Source of the DNA: an uncultured Bacteroides sp.
GTDB taxonomy: Bacteria; Bacteroidota; Bacteroidia; Bacteroidales; UBA11471
Reading direction: 5' to 3'
NCBI GenBank assembly: GCA_905210875.1
Contig: CAJLYN010000149.1
Coordinates: forward strand, 1 to 5,797
Length of the DNA: 5,797 nucleotides
Under the pieces are notes generated by a model, which was not told where the DNA came from, ran no database searches, and worked only from the letters and a program-made list of their open reading frames with translations. This document shows positions 1 to 4,088 of this stretch, piece after piece. Position 1 is the stretch's first letter, and each line of letters begins with the position of its first letter. The translations under genes were made by a program, and so were the position numbers.

Positions 1-56
1 AAGCTGCTCCCGTTGAGGAGGCTGCTCCTGCTGCCGCAGAAGAAAAAGCAGAATAA
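1..56 (+). CDS. C-terminal end of an Ala/Glu-rich protein, possibly ribosomal protein S16 (partial)
   Basis: Only the last 17 codons are inside the window, read from base 3 to a TAA at 54-56 followed at once by an in-frame TAG. The residues are AAPVEEAAPAAAEEKAE, a low-complexity acidic Ala/Glu/Pro tail. Ribosomal protein S16 of Bacteroidales carries a long C-terminal extension of this type beyond the conserved domain, and the strong terminator directly behind the gene would suit a highly expressed ribosomal gene. Other Bacteroidales proteins also end in Ala/Glu-rich tails, so the identity is inference. The tail composition and the double stop are what the sequence itself shows. Confidence 0.6.
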   Translation, partial: AAPVEEAAPAAAEEKAE

Positions 57-76
57 TAGTTGCGAAACATACACGA

Positions 77-120
77 ACGAAGAGGCGGTGCTCAATATTG
101 AGCACCGCCTCTTCGTCTTT
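77..120 (+). terminator. Intrinsic terminator, perfect 40-bp palindrome
   Basis: Bases 77-96 are the exact reverse complement of 97-116, giving a stem of up to 18 bp closed by a tetraloop. The stem is followed by CTTT. It lies 20 bp after the stop of the upstream partial gene. The right-hand T-run is short, but the stem is long and GC-rich in the middle. Because it is symmetric it could also stop transcription arriving from the ruvC side. Confidence 0.85.
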
Positions 121-335
121 ATAAGCGATATTTTACCCGTTATGTCGAGATGTCTTTGAGAAAAGATGGCTTGCCGGCACAAGGAATCCCTGTGGTTAAT
201 GGTCTGATACGGGGAATTATATTTCCGTTGCCGAAGCGAATCTTTTGTTTTTAAGCATTATCCTTTTGAAAAGTCTTTGCAGCAGCCGCCGTATTCCGAA
301 AATTATCGGGAAAGGCGGTTGAACGAGGAGAGAGG
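121..335. other. Intergenic region between the terminator and the end of ruvC
   Basis: This 215-bp stretch separates two convergent transcription units. No reading frame longer than about 15 codons with a plausible start is visible on either strand, and there is no convincing TAnnTTTG promoter box. The one clear structure is the hairpin near its right end, listed separately as the probable ruvC terminator. Confidence 0.6.
284..320 (-). terminator. Hairpin downstream of ruvC, probable terminator
   Basis: AGCCGCC at 284-290 pairs with GGCGGTT at 314-320 (one G-T pair). Inside it, TTCCGA at 294-299 pairs with TCGGGA at 306-311 around the loop AAATTA. The result is 13 base pairs with a small internal loop. 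It starts 16 bases after the ruvC stop on the - strand. The following - strand sequence has no good T-run, so it may block decay or stop transcription only weakly. A second, smaller hairpin (322-329 with 340-347) spans the ruvC stop codon. Confidence 0.4.
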
Positions 336-983
336 TTATTCCTCGTTGTCGGGATTATTGTCGTTGGAGGGGTGGCGGACATATGTCCGTCGAGGCGCTG
401 TTTCTCCCGCTACGCGAGAGGGGTGTTGGTTGATGAAATCTTTCCAACTTTTGTAGGCTTTCTCTCCCGTGGGGCGGTTGGTTTGATAGAAATGACATAA
501 GGCGGCAGCCAAGCCGTCGGTGGCATCGAGTTGGGGTAACATATTCTCTTCGGGAATGTGCAAGATGCGACGCAGCATGTCGGCCACCTGTTCTTTGGCA
601 GCGCTTCCGTTTCCGGTGATGGCCATTTTTATTTTCAATGGGGCATATTCGGTGATGGGAATGTCTCGGTACAAGGCCGCTGCCATGGCAATACCCTGGG
701 CTCGGCCGAGTTTGAGCATGGATTGTACGTTTTTCCCAAAGAAAGGGGCTTCGATGGCCATTTCGTCGGGGTGATACTGCTCAATAAGACCCAATACCCG
801 TTCAAATATGCGTTTCAATTTCAGATAGTGGTCGCCCATTTTTCCCAGTTGCAGTACCCCCATAGTGATGAGTTGGGGCGTATTGTGTCGTATGAGTAGT
901 ACCCCGTAACCCATAATGGTAGTTCCGGGGTCTATGCCTAAAATGATGCGTTCTTGTGGAGTGGGGTGGGTGATGGGTGGCAT
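336..983 (-). CDS. ruvC: Crossover junction endodeoxyribonuclease RuvC
   Basis: RuvC is the Holliday-junction resolvase. As a dimer it nicks two opposing strands of a four-way junction after RuvAB branch migration, completing homologous recombination and repair in the cytoplasm. The 215-residue product has the RNase H-like fold signature GIDPGTT at 16-22 with catalytic Asp18, [10 protein letters not shown] at 76-85 with Glu78, and [10 protein letters not shown] at 152-161 with Asp153 and Asp156. All four metal-binding acidic positions are therefore present. It is longer than E. coli RuvC (173 residues): about 11 residues precede the first strand, and a tail of roughly 40 residues follows the core, ending in an Asn/Asp/Glu-rich stretch. 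The start at 983 is the only ATG before the first motif and lies one base after the DUF4286 stop (TGA-A-ATG), so translation is probably coupled. No ruvA or ruvB is in the window, as is usual in Bacteroidales. Confidence 0.96.
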   Translation of the reverse strand: MPPITHPTPQERIILGIDPGTTIMGYGVLLIRHNTPQLITMGVLQLGKMGDHYLKLKRIFERVLGLIEQYHPDEMAIEAPFFGKNVQSMLKLGRAQGIAMAAALYRDIPITEYAPLKIKMAITGNGSAAKEQVADMLRRILHIPEENMLPQLDATDGLAAALCHFYQTNRPTGEKAYKSWKDFINQHPSRVAGETAPRRTYVRHPSNDNNPDNEE

Positions 984-984
984 T

Positions 985-1290
985 TCAGTCTATGATTTCG
1001 AGCAAAGTGTTGAACCCCAAAACGCGATCTCCAAATTTTTCACGAATGGCGCTGTCGAGATCGGCGCCTGTTTCGGCATACCATGTCTCTAAAAGGTCCG
1101 GCGTGTATACATGGAATTGAAGAGAAAAATTCTCGCCCTCAGTCTCTTCTCCGGTGACGACACGGCATAATTGCGGTTCACTCAATATGTCGCGCCGTGT
1201 GGCTGTGGGAATGTAAACCTCGCGCAACCAGCCGATAAATTCCTCTTTTACACTGTTATCGATGTGATAGGTGGTGTTGAATATGTACAT
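985..1290 (-). CDS. DUF4286 family protein
   Basis: This small protein of 101 residues begins [11 protein letters not shown] and ends NTLLEIID. It matches from memory the DUF4286 family, found mainly in Bacteroidota and often next to ruvC. No signal peptide, membrane segment or known catalytic motif is visible. It looks like a compact soluble alpha/beta domain with a Trp/Tyr-containing middle ([13 protein letters not shown], 53-65). The frame stays open upstream to an ATG at 1387-1389, but that start would put translation ahead of the -7 box at 1324-1331 and add a Lys/Phe-rich stretch unlike the family. The ATG at 1288-1290 is therefore preferred. It is the first gene of a two-gene unit with ruvC, one base apart, which suggests but does not prove a link to recombination. 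Its function is unknown. Confidence 0.88.
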   Translation of the reverse strand: MYIFNTTYHIDNSVKEEFIGWLREVYIPTATRRDILSEPQLCRVVTGEETEGENFSLQFHVYTPDLLETWYAETGADLDSAIREKFGDRVLGFNTLLEIID

Positions 1291-1323
1291 ATGTAAATCG
1301 AATGGGGTAGTAAAAAATACACA

Positions 1324-1331
1324 CAAAGATA
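1324..1331 (-). promoter_or_regulatory. Bacteroidales-type -7 box for DUF4286-ruvC
   Basis: On the - strand this reads TATCTTTG, a full match to the TAnnTTTG element used by the main sigma factor of Bacteroidota. It sits 33 bases before the DUF4286 start, leaving a leader of about 25-30 nt. No TTTG-like -33 element is seen 19-21 bases further upstream, so it rests on the -7 box alone. Confidence 0.55.
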
Positions 1332-1350
1332 AAAAAAGTTTTGCAGGTTG

Positions 1351-1381
1351 TTGCTTGGATGAAAAAATCTTCCTATCTTTG
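1351..1381 (+). promoter_or_regulatory. Promoter of tRNA-Ala
   Basis: TTGC at 1351-1354 (-33) is separated by 19 bases from TATCTTTG at 1374-1381 (-7, full TAnnTTTG match). Transcription would start around 1386-1389, about 15 bases before the mature tRNA 5' end. It faces away from the DUF4286 promoter, and the two -7 boxes are 42 bases apart. Confidence 0.75.
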
Positions 1382-1402
1382 CATCGCAAAAAGAAAAAAG
1401 CC

Positions 1403-1476
1403 GGGGTATTAGCTCATCTGGCTAGAGCGCAACACTGGCAGTGTTGAGGTGAGCGGTTCGAGTCCGCTATACTCCA
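1403..1476 (+). tRNA. tRNA-Ala (anticodon GGC)
   Basis: The cloverleaf folds completely. The acceptor stem is GGGGTAT (1403-1409) with ATACTCC (1469-1475); the D arm is GCTC/GAGC (1412-1415, 1425-1428); the anticodon stem is CAACA/TGTTG (1430-1434, 1442-1446) around loop CTGGCAG, with anticodon GGC at 1437-1439. The variable loop is AGGTG, and the T arm is AGCGG/CCGCT with loop TTCGAGT. The third acceptor pair is G-U, the G3:U70 pair that marks alanine tRNAs for AlaRS, which agrees with the anticodon. The discriminator is A1476. CCA is not encoded (CGG follows), so it must be added by the CCA-adding enzyme. It reads GCC and GCU codons. Confidence 0.97.
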
Positions 1477-1479
1477 CGG

Positions 1480-1516
1480 AAAGAGAGAGGTTTTGTAATA
1501 CCTCTCTCTTTTTTTA
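1480..1516 (+). terminator. Intrinsic terminator after tRNA-Ala
   Basis: AAAGAGAGAGG at 1480-1490 pairs perfectly with CCTCTCTCTTT at 1501-1511 across a 10-base loop, and more T residues follow (1512-1515). It is a classic stem with T-run, three bases after the tRNA end, so the tRNA is probably a single-gene transcript. Confidence 0.9.
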
Positions 1517-1610
1517 TGATGGGGCAGTGAGGTCGTTTTTACTTATTCGATTGAAGTTTTTTGTGCCGAGTATTTTCCACAATTCTTTTGAAGATTTTTA
1601 TGAATATTTA

Positions 1611-1642
1611 TTTGTAAAATATACATAATCGACTTATCTTTG
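1611..1642 (+). promoter_or_regulatory. Promoter of the lysO operon leader
   Basis: TTTG at 1611-1614 is separated by 20 bases from TATCTTTG at 1635-1642, matching both elements and the spacing of the Bacteroidota consensus. It lies in an AT-rich stretch just after the tRNA terminator. The expected start point near 1647 leaves a 5' leader of about 240 nt before lysO. A weaker box (TTGCTTTG, 1856-1863) with TTG at 1835-1837 could give a short-leader transcript but fits the consensus poorly. Confidence 0.8.
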
Positions 1643-1890
1643 CGGTGTCAAATTTGAAGAAGAGATGAACCGGATTTTTGTTACATACGGCAACGATAGT
1701 AGGTTGGGCGATAAAGCCTTTCGCTGCGGCAGTTTTGTCGTGTGCGTACATTGGTTCAGTGGTTTTATTTAATTGCCTTTTCCTCCCTTAGAATCGTGTA
1801 GTGCCCCTCTTTCTGCTTGAAGATGGGTGTAGTGTTGTGCTTCTATTGTAAGCCATTGCTTTGTTTTATCGTTAAAGAGGAAAAAATTTT
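1643..1890 (+). promoter_or_regulatory. Long 5' leader of the lysO operon
   Basis: About 240 nt lie between the predicted transcription start and the first lysO codon, long for a Bacteroidota transporter gene. Visible structure is modest. TGAACC at 1666-1671 can pair with GGTTCA at 1753-1758, enclosing 81 nt. CCCCTCTT at 1805-1812 can pair with AAGATGGG at 1820-1827 with one mismatch. GTGTAGTG occurs at 1796-1803 and again at 1827-1834. I do not recognise the conserved core of a lysine riboswitch. A regulatory role is inferred only from length and position. Confidence 0.35.
1665..1772 (+). CDS. Possible small leader ORF, 35 residues
   Basis: The ATG at 1665 lies about 18 bases after the predicted transcription start, preceded by the purine-rich GAAGAAGAG, and runs to a TAA at 1770-1772. 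The product would start MNRIFVTYGNDSRLGDKAF and end with a hydrophobic stretch containing two Cys and one Trp. It is not similar to anything I recognise. It has only one Lys codon, so it is not a lysine attenuator peptide of the usual kind. It could be a leader peptide, a true small protein or a chance frame. Its support is the position as first ATG on a well-predicted transcript. Confidence 0.3.
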   Translation: MNRIFVTYGNDSRLGDKAFRCGSFVVCVHWFSGFI

Positions 1891-2175
1891 ATGTTTACCG
1901 TAGTCTCGATAATGTTGGTCGGTGTCGTTGCCGGCTATCTGTTTAAGCGTGTTGATTTTTTGCAGAGAATAGAACAGAGTATTTCCTTGACCATATTTGT
2001 ACTTCTTTTTGTTCTGGGAATCTCTGTGGGATCCAACCCGTTGATTGTAGATAATCTTTGGAATTTCGGTTGGCAGGCTGCACTATTTGCGTTATGTGCC
2101 ATTGCCGGAAGTGTGTTGGCTTCGTTTATGGTATTTCGTCTGTTTTTCAAGAAAGGAGGCCGTCATGAAAAGTAG
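1891..2175 (+). CDS. lysO: LysO-family lysine exporter, N-terminal half (DUF340)
   Basis: This 94-residue membrane protein corresponds to the first third of E. coli LysO (YbjE), an inner-membrane exporter of L-lysine that also moves toxic analogues such as thialysine. Three hydrophobic segments are visible at about 2-18, 31-48 and 61-86, followed by a short basic tail (KKGGRHEK). The start region MFTVVSIMLVGVVAGYLF resembles the start of E. coli LysO, which supports the ATG at 1891; AAAGAGG upstream may help ribosome binding. Residues 38-49 read LLFVLGISVGSN, a motif repeated in the downstream partner. The stop overlaps the partner's start by 11 bp, so the two are surely co-translated and presumably assemble into one transporter. 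E. coli has both parts in one chain. The two-gene form is familiar to me from Bacteroidales, so it is not a local frameshift. Confidence 0.88.
   Translation: MFTVVSIMLVGVVAGYLFKRVDFLQRIEQSISLTIFVLLFVLGISVGSNPLIVDNLWNFGWQAALFALCAIAGSVLASFMVFRLFFKKGGRHEK
2152..2159 (+). promoter_or_regulatory. Strong Shine-Dalgarno site for the LysO C-terminal gene
   Basis: AAAGGAGG lies inside the end of the upstream lysO half, five bases before the ATG at 2165. Such a full anti-16S match is uncommon in Bacteroidota, where leaders are usually A-rich. Here it would guarantee reinitiation at the overlapping gene and fix the 2165 start. Confidence 0.7.
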
Positions 2176-2785
2176 TTTGGCCGTTGTGGCATTTTTCGGT
2201 ATCGGGTGTCTGGTAGGTGCATTTGCCCATTTCTCGACCGATATGCACTCTGTTTCGATGTATGTATTGTATGCTCTTCTTTTTCAGGTCGGCATCAGCA
2301 TAGGAAGCAACAAGAAACTGAAAGAGTTGCTTAAAAGCTTGCAGTTCAAAATGTTGCTTGTACCGGTAGCAACCATTTCCGGTACATTGCTTTTTTCCTG
2401 TCTGGCGGGCTTCCTGCTAAGTCGTTGGAGTTTATCCGAGTGTCTTGCCGTAGGCAGTGGGTTTGGATATTATTCGCTGTCGTCGATATTGATTACCCAG
2501 TTTAAGGAACCTTCGCTCGGATTGCAACTTGCTTCGGAATTGGGGACAATAGCTTTGCTGTCGAATATATTCAGGGAGATGATTGCATTGTTGGGCATAC
2601 CGTTTTTTCGGAAACATTTTGGGCAATTGGCACCCATCTCTGTGGCAGGTGTGAGTTCGCTCGACGTGCTGCTGCCCTCCATAGTCCGTTATTCGGGTAA
2701 GGAGATGATACCTATTGCCATATTTCATGGTATTATTATAGAAGTGAGTGTGCCCTTGTTTGTTTCATTTTTCTGCCAATTATAA
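2165..2785 (+). CDS. lysO: LysO-family lysine exporter, C-terminal part
   Basis: The 206-residue polytopic membrane protein matches the larger C-terminal part of LysO. Family-conserved blocks are LLFQVGISIGSN (38-49), GSGFGYYSLSSIL (97-109), NIFREMIALLGIP (134-146), SSLDVLLPSIVR (164-175) and IPIAIFHG (182-189). All have close counterparts in E. coli LysO (for example SGFGWYSLSGIL and LARELIAIMLIP). Charged residues inside these blocks (Arg137, Glu138, Asp167, His188) are candidates for transport or proton coupling. An earlier in-frame ATG at 2087 would add 26 residues that belong to the overlapping upstream gene. ATG 2165 is preferred because it has a strong AAAGGAGG Shine-Dalgarno sequence at 2152-2159, unusual in this phylum, and a family-like start. 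It likely works with the preceding half to expel lysine. The substrate is inferred from family membership. Confidence 0.92.
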   Translation: MKSSLAVVAFFGIGCLVGAFAHFSTDMHSVSMYVLYALLFQVGISIGSNKKLKELLKSLQFKMLLVPVATISGTLLFSCLAGFLLSRWSLSECLAVGSGFGYYSLSSILITQFKEPSLGLQLASELGTIALLSNIFREMIALLGIPFFRKHFGQLAPISVAGVSSLDVLLPSIVRYSGKEMIPIAIFHGIIIEVSVPLFVSFFCQL

Positions 2786-3008
2786 TCTTTAAGCCAGTTT
2801 TAGTAATTCATGAAGGCTTGTATCTTGACAGAAATGATTTTATATAGTTCTTTTTGAAAAAATCTTTGCTACCGGTTTGTCGGGAAAATTATTTAAACGA
2901 CATTTGTGGGAGAAAGCATAAGCTGATATGCAACTGTTGTCAGGAGTAGACTTGTCCCTCCTGACGCTGTTGTGTGTATTTGAGCGAAAGTTAATAAAGA
3001 AAAGAACT
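2786..3008 (+). promoter_or_regulatory. Leader and promoter region of the dehydrogenase gene
   Basis: The gap of 223 bp holds a weak stem (AAGCC 2791-2795 with GGCTT 2815-2819, 19-base loop) that is too poor to call a terminator for lysO. AATCTTTG at 2861-2868 differs from TAnnTTTG only at its first base, but no TTTG is found at the right distance upstream, so it is a tentative promoter. It would give a leader of about 135 nt containing the hairpin at 2931-2972. No gene is evident. The frame open from 2928 belongs to the same reading frame as the dehydrogenase but is not the preferred start. Confidence 0.35.
2931..2972 (+). promoter_or_regulatory. Leader hairpin upstream of the dehydrogenase
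   Basis: GTCAGGAG at 2939-2946 pairs perfectly with CTCCTGAC at 2958-2965 across an 11-base loop. After a small internal loop, CAAC at 2931-2934 pairs with GTTG at 2969-2972. No T-run follows, so it is not a normal terminator. It ends 36 bases before the start codon and could affect mRNA stability or translation. No ligand class is recognised. Confidence 0.45.
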
Positions 3009-3962
3009 ATGAAGATTGTGATTTTAGACGGATATTCAGTTAATCCCGGAGATATGTCTTGGGACGCCTTGTCGGTATTTGGTGAACTAACGGTTTACCC
3101 GCGCACCGCGCATGACGAGGTGGTGGCCCGGTGTAGCGATGCCGAAATAGTGCTTACCAATAAAGTCCCGTTTGACAAGGATACGATGAGACAATTACCG
3201 TCGTTGCGTTACATAGGGGTCTTGGCGACCGGTTATAACATAATCGATACTACCGAGGCAACCGCAAGAGGCATTGTTGTCACTCATATTCCCGCCTACA
3301 GTACCGATTCGGTGGCTCAAATGGTGTTTGCTCATCTGCTGAACATCACCAATCGGGTAGGGTATTATGCCGAAGAAAACCGGAATGGACGATGGTCGCG
3401 CAGTGCCGATTTTTGTTACTGGGATACACCACTCGTTGAGTTATGCGGTAAGCGCATGGGTATTGTCGGTCTGGGTCATACGGGTACGGCTACGGCCCAT
3501 ATAGCTCAGGCATTCGGCTTATCGGTATGTGCTTATACGTCGAAGACGGTCGATCAGTTGCCTCCGTATATTCATAAGGCGTCGCTCGACGAACTCTTTT
3601 CCGAGTGCGACATTGTCAGCCTGCATTGCCCCCTTAACGAGAATACCCGCCACTTGGTCGATGCCGATCGGTTGACGATGATGAAGCCGTCGGCCATACT
3701 TATCAATACCGGACGGGGACCTCTCATCGACGAGCAGGCAGTTGCCGAGGCTCTCAACGAAGGTCGTTTGGCAGCCTTTGGTGCCGATGTGCTGGATGTT
3801 GAGCCGGCACGGTCCGACAATCCGTTGCTCACAGCCCGTAACAGTTTTATTACACCGCATATAGCTTGGGCTACAGTTGAGGCTCGGAAACGTCTGCTCG
3901 ACATCTGTGTCGAAAATGTTGCTGCTTTTGTGTCCGGGGCTCCGATTCACGTTGTGGCGTAA
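3009..3962 (+). CDS. D-2-hydroxyacid dehydrogenase, hydroxypyruvate/glycerate reductase-like
   Basis: The 317-residue soluble enzyme belongs to the D-isomer-specific 2-hydroxyacid dehydrogenases, which interconvert 2-oxo acids and D-2-hydroxy acids with NAD(P)H. The Rossmann loop is GLGHTG (154-159). The catalytic set is complete: Arg236 in NTGRGPLID, Glu265 in DVLDVEP and His284 in TPHIAWAT. Trp286 after the His, in PHIAWAT, is typical of hydroxypyruvate/glycerate reductases, so that substrate is more likely than lactate or phosphoglycerate; the length also fits. The end of the second Rossmann strand reads VCAYTSKT (173-180), without the usual Asp that binds the NAD ribose, which hints at NADP(H) use. 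The frame is open from an ATG at 2928, but ATG 3009 follows an A-rich AATAAAGAAAAGAAC leader and gives the family start MKIVILDGYS. The exact substrate cannot be read from the sequence, and no link to the neighbouring lysine exporter is evident. Confidence 0.93.
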   Translation: MKIVILDGYSVNPGDMSWDALSVFGELTVYPRTAHDEVVARCSDAEIVLTNKVPFDKDTMRQLPSLRYIGVLATGYNIIDTTEATARGIVVTHIPAYSTDSVAQMVFAHLLNITNRVGYYAEENRNGRWSRSADFCYWDTPLVELCGKRMGIVGLGHTGTATAHIAQAFGLSVCAYTSKTVDQLPPYIHKASLDELFSECDIVSLHCPLNENTRHLVDADRLTMMKPSAILINTGRGPLIDEQAVAEALNEGRLAAFGADVLDVEPARSDNPLLTARNSFITPHIAWATVEARKRLLDICVENVAAFVSGAPIHVVA

Positions 3963-4088
3963 ATACAGAATATTTTTCCCAAGATGCTGTCACGGTACTC
4001 GCTTTTCTATTTTTTCCCAAATATGAAAAATAAAAATGGGAAAAATGAACTTGGTGGCACCGAGCGGGTTATTTAATAAAAAAGCGGT
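3963..4088 (+). repeat. Intergenic repeats before the TonB-dependent receptor gene
   Basis: ATTTTTCCCA occurs at 3972-3981, and a close copy with one extra T is at 4009-4019. TGGGAAAAAT at 4037-4046 is their inverted complement. It can pair over 10 bp with the first copy or over 9 bp with the second, but not with both. A small hairpin (4050-4055 with 4059-4064) follows. None of these stems has a T-run after it, so they do not look like standard terminators. No TTTG/TAnnTTTG promoter is clear in the gap; TATTTTTC at 3971-3978 is the nearest match. Confidence 0.5.

Noticed and set aside
520..899. Two + strand frames inside ruvC
   Set aside because: Both overlap the catalytic core of ruvC on the other strand and show no family similarity.
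1281..1292. 12-bp palindrome ATATGTACATAT over the DUF4286 start codon
   Set aside because: It is short and AT-rich and partly dictated by the Met-Tyr-Ile codons; it is probably chance.
1291..1389. N-terminal extension of DUF4286 by 33 residues
   Set aside because: It would start before the -7 box and inside the tRNA promoter, and the added residues do not fit the family start MYIFN.
1452..1480. tRNA 3' end as an integration site
   Set aside because: No second copy of the tRNA 3' sequence and no integrase gene are present in the window.
1643..1890. Classical lysine riboswitch
   Set aside because: The conserved core and five-helix junction sequences of the known lysine riboswitch could not be found; only weak stems are present.
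2165..2175. Possible frameshift breaking a single lysO gene
   Set aside because: The second gene has its own strong Shine-Dalgarno and ATG, the overlap is short and clean, and the two-gene arrangement is familiar in Bacteroidales, so it is a natural split and not a pseudogene.
2928..3008. Upstream ATG for the dehydrogenase
   Set aside because: The extra 27 residues are encoded through the leader hairpin and precede the family-typical MKIVILDGY start, which has its own A-rich ribosome-binding region.
3519..3950. - strand frames inside the dehydrogenase gene
   Set aside because: They are antisense to a complete, motif-bearing dehydrogenase and encode Ser/Arg-rich sequence without domains.
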